Below are positions 1 through 9,101 of a DNA stretch of 64,000 nucleotides, one piece after another. This DNA is from Leisingera sp. ANG59. Its GTDB lineage: Bacteria > Pseudomonadota > Alphaproteobacteria > Rhodobacterales > Rhodobacteraceae. A program made the translations under genes and the position numbers. Below the pieces are notes generated by a model, which saw only the letters and a program-made list of their open reading frames with translations, ran no database searches and was not told the origin of the DNA. Position 1 is the first letter of the stretch; each line of letters starts with the position of its first letter. The stretch lies in assembly GCF_013317235.1 (NCBI RefSeq), contig NZ_WLCM01000001.1, positions 303,965 to 367,964 on the forward strand, read 5' to 3'.

Positions 1-1
1 G

Positions 2-3000
2 CAGGGGCGGATCCAGCCCAAGCGGATCGCGCTGAGCGGGCTGTTTGCGGCGCTGCGGCGCAATGAGGACGGCAGTCTGGCGCTGAGTTTCGCCAGCGGT
101 GCGGCACCGACACGGCGGGCGGCCAGCCTGGTGGAGCTGGTCGAGCAATGGGACAGCCAGCTGCAAAAGCCGGTGCTGGCCGCGCTGACCGAGGTCGAAA
201 CCAGCGAGCTGACGCTGTCCTACACCGATGACAGGCTGGGCCGCGGCTGGACCCTGGATGGCGGCCGGATCGGTTTGCAGCGCGAAGGCGACTCGGTCTC
301 CTTGTCGGCGGCGTTCTCGGTTCTCAGCGGGCGCGGCGAGGTGGGCACTGTGGAGGCCAGCTATGCCTCGGAAATCGGCACCCATGAGGCTGAGTTCGGG
401 GTGCTGGTGTCGGACATCGCCAGTGAGGACATCGCGGCGCAAAGCCCGGCTTTGGGCTGGCTGGGGGTGATGCAAGCGCCGATCTCGGGCTCCTTGCGCG
501 GCGGTGTGGCGGCGGACGGCTTGGTGCAGCCGGTGCAGGCCAGCTTGCGCATCGGCAAGGGGGTGATCCAGCCGGCGGCGCAAACCCGACCGGTGCCGAT
601 CCAGGGCGCGCGCAGCTATTTCACCTATGACCCGGCGCGCCAGCTGCTGGCGTTTTCTGAGCTGAGCATAGAAAGCGGCTGGGGCTCCGGGGTGATGCAG
701 GGGCAGGCGAGCCTCGCCGGGGTGCAGAACGGCCAGCTGGCCGGGCTGGTGGGGCAGCTGCGGTTCTCGGATCTGACGCTGAACCCGCGCCGCCTGTTTG
801 AAACCCCGGTGGAGCTTCCCGCGGTGGATGCGGATTTTGATCTGCGGCTCAACCCCTTCAGGCTGCGGCTGGGTGAAATGCTGGTGCGGGACGGGGCCAG
901 CCGCATTCACTTTGACGGTGTGGTCGGGGCCGGCCCGGAGGGCTGGGACTATGACCTGAACGGCAGCGTCGATCAGGTGCGGGTGAAGCGGGTCAAGGAA
1001 CTGTGGCCCTCGGTGCTGGCGCCCAAGCCTCGGGACTGGGTGGGCGAAAACCTCCTTGCCGGGCTGGTGCGCGATGTCGGTTTCCACCTGCGCGGGCGCG
1101 GCAGCGGCAAGCCGTTTGTCAGCCTGGACCTGGCGTTTGAGGATGCCGAGGTGGTGTTTCAGAAATTCATGCCGCCTGTGCGGGGCGGCTCCGGCCAGCT
1201 GAGCCTGTACGGCCAGCGGTTTGTGGTCACGGCCTCCGGCGGTGCGGTGATGGCGGATCAGGGCGGTGCGGTGGAGATCGCCGGCACGTCCTTTATCATC
1301 CCGGATGTCTCTGCCAAGGAGGGCACCCCGGGGATTGCCCGGATCAAGGCGAAGGGCTCTGCCACGGCGGCGCTGTCGCTATTGAACCGGGAGCCCTTGC
1401 GGGTGATGGACAAGGCCAGCCTGCCGGTGGATCTGGCGGAAGGCCAGGTGGAGGCCGAGGGCACGCTGGCGCTGCCGCTGCAGAAGAAGATCCCGGTGGA
1501 GCAGATCCTATACCATTACCGCGGCACCGTGCGTGGCGTGGAATCCGGCAAGCTGGTGCCTGGCCATGTTGCGGCGGCACCGCTGTTGCATATCGAGGGC
1601 GATCAGGGGCAGGTGCGGATCAGCGGTGATGGCAGCCTGTCCGGCGTGCCGCTGAGTGCCAGCTGGCAGCAGAAGATCGGCAAGGATGCCGCGCCGGACA
1701 GCCGGGTCGAAGGGACAATCGAACTGTCGGCGGCGGCAGTGGAGGCTTTCAAAATCGGCCTGCCGCGCGGGGCTGTCACCGGCACGGCGCAGGGGCGCTA
1801 TGCGGTGGATCTGAAGCCGGGTGCGCCGCCGCGGCTGGACCTGCAGTCGGATCTGCAGGGCGCAGGCCTGCGGATCCCGGAAATCAGCTGGCGCAAGCCG
1901 GAAGGCGCAGCCGGAAAGCTGTCGATGACCGCAACGCTGGCAGAAAGCGCCACGGTGGAGCGGCTGGAACTGGAGGCTCCGGGCCTGTCGGCCACGGGCC
2001 GGGTCACGACGCTTAAGACCGGCGGGCTGGATCAGGCAGTGTTCACTTCGGCACGGGCGGGCAACTGGTTCCAGGGCGCGGTAACCTTTACAGGCCGTGG
2101 CGCCGCGGCGCCGGCTATCGCGGTCACCGGCGGGCGGCTGGATCTGCACCGCTCCCCGTTCTCGGGTACGGCAAGCGGGGGCGGCAGCAGCCGCGGCGGC
2201 GATGTACCAGTGACGCTGCGGCTGCAGAATCTGCAAGTGACCGACAGCATCGGGCTGCAGAATTTCCAGGGCCGGTTTTCCACCCGCGGCGGCATGAACG
2301 GGGAGTTCACCGCACGTTTGAACGGTCAGACACCGGTGGCCGGCACGGTGGTGCCGCAGAACGGCGGCACCGCCTCGCGCATCCGGTCCAATGATGCGGG
2401 CGGGGTGTTCCGCTCTGCCGGGGTGTTCGGGCATGGACGCGGCGGCAGCTTTGATATGACCCTTGTGCCGGCAGCCGGTGCGCCGGGAGAATATGACGGC
2501 AGGGTCGCTGTCCGCAATATCCGGGTTCAAAACGCGCCGTCGATGGCGGCGATCCTGAATGCGATCAGCCTGGTGGGCCTGCTGGATGAGATGACCGGCC
2601 AAGGCATCCTGTTCACCAGCATGGAGGGGCGGTTCCGGCTGGGGGCCTCGCATCTGATCCTGCACCAGAGCAGCGCGGTCGGCCCGTCGATGGGGCTGTC
2701 GGTGGATGGCAACTACGATCTGAACAGCAGCCGTTTGAACATGCGCGGTGTGATCTCGCCGGTTTACCTTTTGAATGCCATCGGGCGGGTTCTGTCGCCG
2801 CGGGATGGCGAAGGGCTGTTCGGCTTCACCTTCACCCTGCGCGGCACTGCCGATGATCCCGTGGTAACCGTCAACCCGCTGGCCGGGCTGGCACCGGGGT
2901 TCCTGCGCGAGATCTTCCGCGGGCCGGCGCCGGCGGTGCCTGGCGACAACCGTGCTTTCTCTGCCGAGGGAGAGGTGCTGGAGGAGGGCCAGGAACAGGT

Positions 3001-3028
3001 GCGCGAACCGAGGAGCAGTGACAAGTAA
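2..3028 (+). CDS. AsmA-like / DUF3971 envelope protein, 5' truncated by the window edge
   Basis: The reading frame is open from base 2, giving 1008 visible residues and no start, so the gene begins upstream. The sequence is a long run of short beta-rich, Gly/Leu-rich repeats typical of the AsmA/YhdP/TamB superfamily, which bridge inner and outer membranes and are implicated in lipid transport to the outer membrane. The last 180 residues or so match the AsmA-like C-terminal module (conserved NAISLVGLLDEMTGQGI, then SPVYLLNAIGRVLSPRDGEG and a closing GTADDPVVTVNPL). The tail of about 40 residues is polar and likely disordered. queA follows after 61 bp on the same strand. Family assignment is confident; the exact substrate is unknown. 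No frameshift or odd composition was seen. Confidence 0.85.
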   Translation, partial: QGRIQPKRIALSGLFAALRRNEDGSLALSFASGAAPTRRAASLVELVEQWDSQLQKPVLAALTEVETSELTLSYTDDRLGRGWTLDGGRIGLQREGDSVSLSAAFSVLSGRGEVGTVEASYASEIGTHEAEFGVLVSDIASEDIAAQSPALGWLGVMQAPISGSLRGGVAADGLVQPVQASLRIGKGVIQPAAQTRPVPIQGARSYFTYDPARQLLAFSELSIESGWGSGVMQGQASLAGVQNGQLAGLVGQLRFSDLTLNPRRLFETPVELPAVDADFDLRLNPFRLRLGEMLVRDGASRIHFDGVVGAGPEGWDYDLNGSVDQVRVKRVKELWPSVLAPKPRDWVGENLLAGLVRDVGFHLRGRGSGKPFVSLDLAFEDAEVVFQKFMPPVRGGSGQLSLYGQRFVVTASGGAVMADQGGAVEIAGTSFIIPDVSAKEGTPGIARIKAKGSATAALSLLNREPLRVMDKASLPVDLAEGQVEAEGTLALPLQKKIPVEQILYHYRGTVRGVESGKLVPGHVAAAPLLHIEGDQGQVRISGDGSLSGVPLSASWQQKIGKDAAPDSRVEGTIELSAAAVEAFKIGLPRGAVTGTAQGRYAVDLKPGAPPRLDLQSDLQGAGLRIPEISWRKPEGAAGKLSMTATLAESATVERLELEAPGLSATGRVTTLKTGGLDQAVFTSARAGNWFQGAVTFTGRGAAAPAIAVTGGRLDLHRSPFSGTASGGGSSRGGDVPVTLRLQNLQVTDSIGLQNFQGRFSTRGGMNGEFTARLNGQTPVAGTVVPQNGGTASRIRSNDAGGVFRSAGVFGHGRGGSFDMTLVPAAGAPGEYDGRVAVRNIRVQNAPSMAAILNAISLVGLLDEMTGQGILFTSMEGRFRLGASHLILHQSSAVGPSMGLSVDGNYDLNSSRLNMRGVISPVYLLNAIGRVLSPRDGEGLFGFTFTLRGTADDPVVTVNPLAGLAPGFLREIFRGPAPAVPGDNRAFSAEGEVLEEGQEQVREPRSSDK

Positions 3029-3089
3029 ACCTTGCGGCGGGCAAAAAACGCCATAGATTTTCCCCGCTGCACATCCTATAGCGCGCGCC

Positions 3090-4175
3090 ATGAAACTCAG
3101 CGATTTTGACTTCGACCTGCCCGACGATCTGATTGCCACCCGGCCTGCCAATCCGCGCAGCTCGGCCCGCCTGCTGGTGGCCGACGGCGGAGCCCTGCAT
3201 GACGGCCATGTGACCGACCTGGTCCATTGGCTGCAGCCCGGCGACCGGCTGGTGCTGAATGATACCAAGGTGATACCTGCACGCCTGAGCGGGCTGCGCC
3301 ACCGCGACAGCGCGCAAGGCCCGGTGGCGGCAAAGATCGAGGCGACCCTGCTGGAGCCGCGCGCCGATGGAAGCTGGTCAGCGCTGCTGAAGCCATTGAA
3401 GAAGATCAAGGCGGGGGAGGAGATTGTCTTTTCCGAAGAACTGAGCGCCGCGCTCGAGGCCATCGAGGAAGGCCAGGGGCAGCTGCGCTTCAATCTGAGC
3501 GGCACCGACTTCGATACAGCGCTGGCAGAGGCCGGAGCGATGCCGCTGCCGCCCTATATCGCCGCCAAGCGGGCGGCGGATGAGCAGGACAAGACCGACT
3601 ACCAGACCGTCTGGGCCAAGAATTCAGGTGCGGTTGCGGCGCCGACGGCGTCCCTGCACTTTGACACTCCGCTGCTGGAAGCACTGAAGGCGCGCGGGGT
3701 GGAGATTTCCTATGTCACGCTGCACGTGGGCGCCGGCACCTTCCTGCCGGTCAAGGTGGAGGATGTGACCACCCACCGGATGCACGCGGAATGGGGCAAG
3801 GTCAGCGAAGAGGCGGCAGCGGAGATTGCTGCCACCAAGGCTGCGGGAAGGCGGGTGATTCCGGTCGGCACCACCGCGCTGCGGCTGATCGAGAGCGCTG
3901 CTAAGGACGGGGAGATCCACGCCTGGGAAGGCGATACCGACATCTTCATCTATCCGGGGTTCGAGTTTCAGGTGGCGGATGCGCTGATGACCAATTTCCA
4001 TCTGCCGAAATCGACGCTTCTGATGCTGGTTTCGGCGCTGATGGGGCAGGAGGAGATCCGCCGCATCTATGCCCATGCGGTGGAACAGCGCTACCGGTTC
4101 TTCTCTTACGGAGATGCGTCGCTTTTGATCCCGGCGAAGGCGAATACATCTCAGAAATGCGGCACGGAATCGTAG
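3090..4175 (+). CDS. queA: S-adenosylmethionine:tRNA ribosyltransferase-isomerase
   Basis: QueA transfers and isomerises the ribose of SAM onto 7-aminomethyl-7-deazaguanine in tRNA, forming epoxyqueuosine in the cytosol. At 361 residues it has the usual family length. The N-terminus ([19 protein letters not shown]), [10 protein letters not shown] at residues 57-66, the [11 protein letters not shown] segment near residue 215 and [19 protein letters not shown] near residue 300 are family hallmarks. The ATG at 3090 begins directly at the conserved N-terminus. A clear hairpin terminator lies 119 bp downstream, so queA probably ends the transcript begun by the AsmA-like gene or is monocistronic. 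Confidence 0.97.
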   Translation: MKLSDFDFDLPDDLIATRPANPRSSARLLVADGGALHDGHVTDLVHWLQPGDRLVLNDTKVIPARLSGLRHRDSAQGPVAAKIEATLLEPRADGSWSALLKPLKKIKAGEEIVFSEELSAALEAIEEGQGQLRFNLSGTDFDTALAEAGAMPLPPYIAAKRAADEQDKTDYQTVWAKNSGAVAAPTASLHFDTPLLEALKARGVEISYVTLHVGAGTFLPVKVEDVTTHRMHAEWGKVSEEAAAEIAATKAAGRRVIPVGTTALRLIESAAKDGEIHAWEGDTDIFIYPGFEFQVADALMTNFHLPKSTLLMLVSALMGQEEIRRIYAHAVEQRYRFFSYGDASLLIPAKANTSQKCGTES

Positions 4176-4293
4176 ACAAGCGCCGCAACCAAGGAACCCT
4201 GAGAGCGCGCAAAGGGTTCATCAAACTGAAATCGGAATCGGCGATACCGGCCCGGCGGGCTTGATCGCCCGGACATAACAATCAAAGGTGTTG

Positions 4294-4328
4294 GCAGCCC
4301 GTCCCGTTGTGGAGGGCTGCTTTGCTTT
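4294..4328 (+). terminator. Rho-independent terminator after queA
   Basis: Perfect 7-bp stem GCAGCCC (4294-4300) / GGGCTGC (4314-4320) followed by TTTGCTTT. It separates queA from the MFS gene starting at 4344, whose Shine-Dalgarno AAGGAGG follows immediately. Confidence 0.75.
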
Positions 4329-4343
4329 CGAAGGAGGCATGAA

Positions 4344-5618
4344 ATGCTGCAGGTGCTGTCGAGCGCATGGGCGCTGTTGCTGGGGGTTTGCTTGCTGATG
4401 GTGGGCAACGGACTGCAGGGCACCATGCTGGGTGTGCGCGGCGAGCTTGAGGGCTTTTCCACTTTCCAGATGTCGATCGTGATGGCGGCCTATTTCGTGG
4501 GCTTCCTGGGCGGCTCGCGGCTGGCGCCGGAGATGATCCGCCGGGTCGGCCATGTGCGGGTGTTTGCGGCGCTAGCCTCCTTCATCTCTGCGGTGATGAT
4601 CTTGTACCCGCTGCTGCCCAACACCGTTGCCTGGGCGCTGGGGCGGATGATCATCGGCTTCTGCTTCTCGGGCGTGTATGTGACCGCCGAAAGCTGGCTT
4701 AACAACGCCGCCGACAACACCAACCGGGGCAAGGCGCTGTCGCTCTATATGATCGTGCAGACCATCGGCATCATCGCTGCCCAAATGATGATCCAGATCG
4801 GCGACCCGGCTGGTTACGAGGCCTTTATCATCGCGTCGATCCTGGTTTCGGTCTCCTTCGGGCCGATCCTGCTGTCGATCTCGCCCACGCCGGCGTTTGA
4901 CACCACCAAGCCGATGACCCTGCGCAAGCTGTTTGAAACCTCACCGCTGGGCTGTGTCGGCATGTTCCTTTTGGGGGGGGTGTTCTCCGCCCAGTTCGGC
5001 ATGAGCGCGGTTTACGGCTCTGCCGCCGGGCTGACGCTGTGGCAGCTGTCGGTTTTTGTCTCCACCTTCTATGTCGGTGCGATGCTGCTGCAGTACCCGC
5101 TGGGCTGGCTGTCGGACCGCATGGACCGCCGGGTTCTGATCCTGGGCGCTGCGCTGGCAGGCGGCGCCGGCGCGGTGATCGGGTTCCTGTTCGGTTTCGA
5201 ATTCAAGATGCTGCTGGTGGCGGCTTTCTTCATCGGCGGCCTGTCGAACCCGCTCTATTCGCTGCTGATCGCCTATACCAACGACTATCTGGAACATGAC
5301 GACATGGCGGCGGCCTCCGGCGGGCTGATCTTCATTAACGGTTTGGGCGCCATCGCCGGGCCGCTGATCACCGGCTGGCTGATGGAGGATGCGGTGTTCG
5401 GACCGGCAGGGTTCTTCACCTTCATCGGCGCGCTGATGTTTGCGATGGCAGCCTATGCCGCCTACCGCGCGACGCAGCGGGCCTCGACCCCGGTGGGCGA
5501 GACCGGCGCCTATGCGGTGATGTCGCCGGCGGTGTCGCCGGTGGCGGTGGAATTTGCCCAGGAATACGCCATCGAGAGCGAGCTGGAAGAGCAAGAAACT
5601 GCTCAAGAAGCAGGCTGA
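4344..5618 (+). CDS. Major facilitator superfamily transporter (YcaD-like)
   Basis: A 424-residue integral membrane protein with about 12 hydrophobic helices and an acidic, Glu-rich cytoplasmic tail of about 40 residues (ELEEQETAQEAG end). The first half carries an MFS-type loop after helix 2 (GGSRLAPEMIRRVGHVRVF). The second half has GWLSDRMDRRVLILGAAL, the cytoplasmic loop 8-9 version of the same motif. The arrangement and the N-terminus (LLLGVCLLMVGNGLQGTMLGVR) resemble the YcaD group of uncharacterised exporters. The start is strongly supported by AAGGAGG 6 bp before the ATG. It is a single gene between two intergenic gaps. The substrate cannot be read from the sequence. Confidence 0.85.
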   Translation: MLQVLSSAWALLLGVCLLMVGNGLQGTMLGVRGELEGFSTFQMSIVMAAYFVGFLGGSRLAPEMIRRVGHVRVFAALASFISAVMILYPLLPNTVAWALGRMIIGFCFSGVYVTAESWLNNAADNTNRGKALSLYMIVQTIGIIAAQMMIQIGDPAGYEAFIIASILVSVSFGPILLSISPTPAFDTTKPMTLRKLFETSPLGCVGMFLLGGVFSAQFGMSAVYGSAAGLTLWQLSVFVSTFYVGAMLLQYPLGWLSDRMDRRVLILGAALAGGAGAVIGFLFGFEFKMLLVAAFFIGGLSNPLYSLLIAYTNDYLEHDDMAAASGGLIFINGLGAIAGPLITGWLMEDAVFGPAGFFTFIGALMFAMAAYAAYRATQRASTPVGETGAYAVMSPAVSPVAVEFAQEYAIESELEEQETAQEAG

Positions 5619-5756
5619 TTGCGCTAACCGACCGGAATTGTGAGGATTATTTCACACAGAGGGCTTGTCTGACGCAATTTGTGACCCAAGCTTACTTGTA
5701 AACGGTATGTAAATTGGCCTGAAGTTAAGGTCAGGAGAAACTTGGAGTTACGACCG

Positions 5757-6335
5757 ATGGCTGGTCCCGAAGAGATACTTGCATTCTGGCTCGACAAAGT
5801 CGGGGAGAAGGGATGGTATCTGCAGGATGACGCGCTGGATCAGGAGATCCGCGAAAAGTTCCAAAGCACCTGGGAGGCAGCCTGCGAGGGCCGGTTCTCC
5901 TTCTGGCTCACATACCCGAGCGGCACGCTGGCCTATATCATCCTGATGGACCAGTTCCCGCGCAACATGTTCCGCGGCGATGCCCGGGCCTTTGCTTCCG
6001 ATCGGGCAGCGCTGTCGGCAGCGAAGATCGCGATCAACAAGAACTGGGACCTGAAGATCGACGAGCCGGCCCGGCAGTTCTTCTACTTGCCGCTGATGCA
6101 TTCGGAAAACCTCTGCGACCAGGAACGCTGCATCCGGCTGATGATGGAGCGGATGCCGGAGAGCGGCACCGGCAACCTGCTGCACGCGCGCGCTCACCGA
6201 GAAGTGATCCGCCAGTTCGGCCGCTTCCCCTACCGCAACGAAGTCCTGAGCCGCGCCAGCACCAGTCCGGAACGGGACTATGTGCAGGCCGGCGGCTATG
6301 GCGAGACCGTGCGGCAGATGCAAGCGGCCGGCTGA
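5757..6335 (+). CDS. DUF924 family protein
   Basis: A 192-residue soluble protein of the DUF924 family (alpha-helical, TPR-like fold, no assigned reaction). Conserved blocks are EEILAFWLDKVGE near the start, IILMDQFPRNMFRGDARAFA in the middle, FFYLPLMHSENLCDQE, and a closing FGRFPYRNEVLSRASTSPE. A TTG at 5742 in the same frame is possible. I prefer the ATG at 5757, because GGAG at 5744-5747 is well placed for it and the family N-terminus starts there. A strong terminator follows at 6361. Confidence 0.9.
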   Translation: MAGPEEILAFWLDKVGEKGWYLQDDALDQEIREKFQSTWEAACEGRFSFWLTYPSGTLAYIILMDQFPRNMFRGDARAFASDRAALSAAKIAINKNWDLKIDEPARQFFYLPLMHSENLCDQERCIRLMMERMPESGTGNLLHARAHREVIRQFGRFPYRNEVLSRASTSPERDYVQAGGYGETVRQMQAAG

Positions 6336-6360
6336 CTCCGGCGATGCCCGAAGATTTGAC

Positions 6361-6395
6361 CGCCGCGCTCTGGAAACGGGCGCGGCGTTTTTTTT
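6361..6395 (+). terminator. Rho-independent terminator after the DUF924 gene
   Basis: Perfect 8-bp stem CGCCGCGC (6361-6368) / GCGCGGCG (6380-6387) followed by eight T. Its position argues that the next gene starts downstream at 6470 and not at an earlier in-frame codon near 6344. Confidence 0.9.
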
Positions 6396-6469
6396 GGCGG
6401 CCCTTGTGCCGGGGGTGTGTTTGCGGCAGGGAAGCGGTCCCTGATTTCAGACACCCATTTGAGGCCCCT

Positions 6470-6925
6470 ATGACCCTTCCGCCTTTCCCGATGACCGGCA
6501 GCTGCCGCTGCGGCGCCACAGAAATCGAAGCCGCCATGCCGCCGCTGCTGACCGCTGCCTGCCATTGCCGCGGCTGCCAGAAGATGAGCGCCAGCGCGTT
6601 TTCCCTGACCGCGATGTTCCCGTCAGAGGCGTTCCGCGTTGTGCAGGGCACTCCGGTTGCAGGCGGCGCAAAGGGCGAAGACCTGGCGCACTACTGCTGC
6701 CCGGAGTGCCTAACGTGGATGTTCACCCGGATCAGCGGCGTTGAGGCCTTTGTGAACGTGCGCCCGACGATGTTCGCGGACACAAGCTGGTTCACCCCCT
6801 TCATCGAAACCTGGACTGCGGCCAAGCATCCCTTTGCCTTCGTTGACGCTGAGCACAGCTTCGAGCACTTCCCCTCGATGGAAGAATTCGGCGGGCTTCT
6901 GGAGGCCTATGCTGCCAAGGGCTGA
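6470..6925 (+). CDS. GFA family (CENP-V/GFA domain) zinc protein
   Basis: A 151-residue protein of the glutathione-dependent formaldehyde-activating (GFA) family, a small zinc-binding beta fold. The cysteine pattern is typical: SCRCGATEIEA near residue 9, CHCRGCQKMSASAF about 20 residues later, and CCPECLTWMF in the middle, together enough for two zinc sites. Many members have no proven role in formaldehyde metabolism, so the reaction is left open. The ATG at 6470 lies after the upstream terminator. A second in-frame ATG at 6491 is possible but would leave only a very short lead to the first CxC. Confidence 0.9.
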   Translation: MTLPPFPMTGSCRCGATEIEAAMPPLLTAACHCRGCQKMSASAFSLTAMFPSEAFRVVQGTPVAGGAKGEDLAHYCCPECLTWMFTRISGVEAFVNVRPTMFADTSWFTPFIETWTAAKHPFAFVDAEHSFEHFPSMEEFGGLLEAYAAKG

Positions 6926-6932
6926 CCGCGGA

Positions 6933-7346
6933 TCAGCTTTCGCCTGAACCGCACGCGCTGCCTTCTTTCAGCAGAGGCGCGGCCCGGATGATCCGGCCGG
7001 CTAGTTCCGCGGCACCGGCCCGCGCGGCCTCAGCCGCGGCCTGCTGCGGCAGCGCGCGCATTTCCGAGACGCTGGCCTGTAATTGCGCCAAGCGCTCCTC
7101 CAGTTTGTCGAACCGGGCGGCAGACGCCGTGCCTTCCGTTAGCGAACCGCGCAAAGCAGCGACCTCCGCCTGCAGGCCTGTCACGGAGGTGCGCAGCGGC
7201 GTAACGCGGTCCGCTAGGGCCGCAGCGTTGGCGGTGACGCCTTCGGCAGCGGCCATCAGCTTCCATCCCAGGAACAGGCAGAGCGCGAGCAGGATCAGGG
7301 TGGCATTCAAAAGCGTCTTGGTGAGGTCGTAAAGTATTTTGGCCAT
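6933..7346 (-). CDS. Small membrane-anchored coiled-coil protein, unknown function
   Basis: A 137-residue protein that I do not recognise. Residues 8-28 form one hydrophobic helix (LLNATLILLALCLFLGWKL region). This is followed by a long Ala/Leu/Glu-rich stretch with heptad character (LQAEVAALRGSL, FDKLEERLAQLQASVSEM), so it is probably an inner-membrane protein with a periplasmic or cytoplasmic coiled coil. An ATG two codons upstream (7352) is equally possible. It converges with the GFA gene (stops 7 bp apart) and is divergent from lpd, sharing the 190-bp intergenic region with the lpd palindrome. Confidence 0.6.
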   Translation of the reverse strand: MAKILYDLTKTLLNATLILLALCLFLGWKLMAAAEGVTANAAALADRVTPLRTSVTGLQAEVAALRGSLTEGTASAARFDKLEERLAQLQASVSEMRALPQQAAAEAARAGAAELAGRIIRAAPLLKEGSACGSGES

Positions 7347-7483
7347 AAACATCCAGTCCGGGGTTGTGGATTGAAGGAAGCTTACGGCCTATGGTGGCCT
7401 GGAGCTGCCCGGGCTGCCAAGCGGAAACCTGCCGGAAAATGCAAGGCCGCTATGCCGCAGCACAGGGTGATTGCAGTGCAGCG

Positions 7484-7511
7484 AAAACTAGTTTAACGGT
7501 AAACTAGTTTT
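7484..7511. promoter_or_regulatory. Perfect inverted repeat upstream of lpd (candidate operator)
   Basis: Arms AAAACTAGTTT (7484-7494) and AAACTAGTTTT (7501-7511) are exact reverse complements around a 6-nt spacer. Each arm is itself the palindrome AAACTAGTTT, so the element is both a direct and an inverted repeat with a 16-bp period. It ends 28 bp before the lpd ATG and is AT-rich in a GC-rich region. It lacks the U-tract of a terminator. The likeliest role is a dimer- or tetramer-binding operator for lpd and/or the divergent small gene; the regulator is unknown. Confidence 0.6.
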
Positions 7512-7539
7512 GGAACCTGTTCGAGGGCGAGGGAGCAAC

Positions 7540-8934
7540 ATGGCCGCACAATCTTATGACGTGATCGTAATCGGCGCAGGACCGGGGGGCTATGTCGCCG
7601 CCATCCGCGCGGCGCAGCTGGGCCTCAAAACCTGCGTGGTCGAGCGCGAGCACCTGGGCGGCATCTGCCTGAACTGGGGCTGTATCCCGACCAAGGCGCT
7701 GCTGCGGTCGTCGGAAGTGTTCCACCTGATGGAGCGGGCCAAGGATTTCGGCCTGAAGGCTGAGAATGTCGGCTATGACCTGAATGCGGTGGTCAAACGC
7801 TCGCGCGGGGTGGCGAAACAGCTGTCCTCCGGCATCGGCCACCTGATGAAGAAGAACAAGATCGACGTGGTGATGGGCGAAGCGTCCATTCCGGCCAAGG
7901 GTAAGGTGTCGGTCAAGACCGACAAGGGCACGCAGGAGCTGACCGCCAAGAACATCGTGCTGGCCACCGGCGCCCGCGCCCGCGAACTGCCGGGGCTGGA
8001 AGCGGACGGCGATCTGGTCTGGACCTACAAGCACGCGCTGCAGCCGGTGCGGATGCCCAAGAAGCTGCTGGTGATCGGCTCCGGCGCCATCGGCATCGAA
8101 TTTGCCAGCTTCTACAATACGCTGGGTGCCGAAACGACAGTGGTTGAGGTGATGGACCGGGTGCTGCCGGTCGAGGACGCGGAAATCTCCGCCTTCGCCA
8201 AGAAGGCCTTTGTCAAACAGGGCATGAAGATCATGGAGAAAGCCATGGTCAAGCAGCTGGACCGCGGCAAGGGCAAGGTGACCGCCCATATCGAGGTCGG
8301 GGGCAAGGTGGAGAAGCAGGAATTCGACACTGTGATCTCCGCCGTGGGGATCGTCGGCAACGTCGAGGGCCTGGGGCTGGAAGAGCTGGGCGTCAAGGTC
8401 GACCGGACCCATGTAATCACCGACGAATTCTGCCGCACCGGCGTCGACGGCCTTTATGCCATCGGCGACATCGCCGGCGCGCCCTGGCTGGCGCATAAGG
8501 CATCCCACGAGGGTGTCATGGTGGCCGAGCTGATCGCGGGCAAGCACGCGCACCCGGTGAAGCCCGAAAGCATTGCCGGCTGCACCTACTGCCAGCCGCA
8601 GGTCGCCTCTGTCGGCTATACCGAGGCCAAGGCCAAGGAGCTGGGCTACGACATCAAGGTCGGCCGCTTCCCCTTCATCGGCAACGGCAAGGCGATTGCG
8701 CTGGGGGAGGCCGAGGGCATGGTCAAGACCATCTTTGATGCCAAGACCGGCGAACTGCTGGGCGCCCACATGGTCGGCGCCGAAGTGACCGAGATGATCC
8801 AGGGCTATGTGGTCGGCCGCCAGCTGGAGACCACCGAGGAAGACCTGATGAACACCGTCTTCCCGCACCCGACGCTGAGCGAGATGATGCATGAATCGGT
8901 GCTCGACGCCTATGGCCGGGTGATCCATATGTAA
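7540..8934 (+). CDS. lpd: Dihydrolipoyl dehydrogenase (E3)
   Basis: E3 flavoenzyme reoxidising dihydrolipoamide in 2-oxoacid dehydrogenase complexes (pyruvate, 2-oxoglutarate, branched-chain) and the glycine cleavage system, with NAD+ as acceptor. It has 464 residues. The FAD-binding GAGPGGYVAAIRAA is at 12-25, the redox disulfide C43-x4-C48 in GGICLNWGCIPTK, the NAD-binding GSGAIGIEFASFYN near 183, and the second FAD site GLYAIGDIAGAPWLAHKA near 307. The C-terminal His-Glu pair is in FPHPTLSEMMHE. GAGGGAG precedes the ATG at 7540; an upstream in-frame TTG falls inside the palindrome and is unlikely. No E1/E2 genes adjoin it, so it may serve several complexes. Confidence 0.96.
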   Translation: MAAQSYDVIVIGAGPGGYVAAIRAAQLGLKTCVVEREHLGGICLNWGCIPTKALLRSSEVFHLMERAKDFGLKAENVGYDLNAVVKRSRGVAKQLSSGIGHLMKKNKIDVVMGEASIPAKGKVSVKTDKGTQELTAKNIVLATGARARELPGLEADGDLVWTYKHALQPVRMPKKLLVIGSGAIGIEFASFYNTLGAETTVVEVMDRVLPVEDAEISAFAKKAFVKQGMKIMEKAMVKQLDRGKGKVTAHIEVGGKVEKQEFDTVISAVGIVGNVEGLGLEELGVKVDRTHVITDEFCRTGVDGLYAIGDIAGAPWLAHKASHEGVMVAELIAGKHAHPVKPESIAGCTYCQPQVASVGYTEAKAKELGYDIKVGRFPFIGNGKAIALGEAEGMVKTIFDAKTGELLGAHMVGAEVTEMIQGYVVGRQLETTEEDLMNTVFPHPTLSEMMHESVLDAYGRVIHM

Positions 8935-8957
8935 GCTGCCGGTGGCAGCAGCGATCC

Positions 8958-8988
8958 GAAAAGGCGGCCTGCTGAGGACCGCCTTTTC
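8958..8988 (+). terminator. Rho-independent terminator after lpd
   Basis: Stem GAAAAGGCGG (8958-8967) / CCGCCTTTTC (8979-8988), 24 bp after the lpd stop, with the T-run inside the 3' arm. Confidence 0.8.
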
Positions 8989-9101
8989 TACGTGGAACTG
9001 TTCTCTACAGGGGCGCTGCGTCAGAATATTCCGGCCCTCTGGCCTCTGGCGGAACGCTGGGGTAACCAGGGGCAGAATACGAACAATCAGAGGCAGCGGT
9101 C

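Noticed and set aside
1508-3505. Long minus-strand open frame (over 600 codons) opposite the AsmA-like and queA genes
   Set aside because: Antisense shadow: low-complexity Arg/Gln/His/Pro-rich product with no domain, opposite two well-supported genes; long antisense frames are expected in high-GC DNA.
7504-8928. 474-codon minus-strand open frame opposite lpd
   Set aside because: Exact antisense of a conserved enzyme; His/Gly/Leu-rich product typical of complementary high-GC codons.
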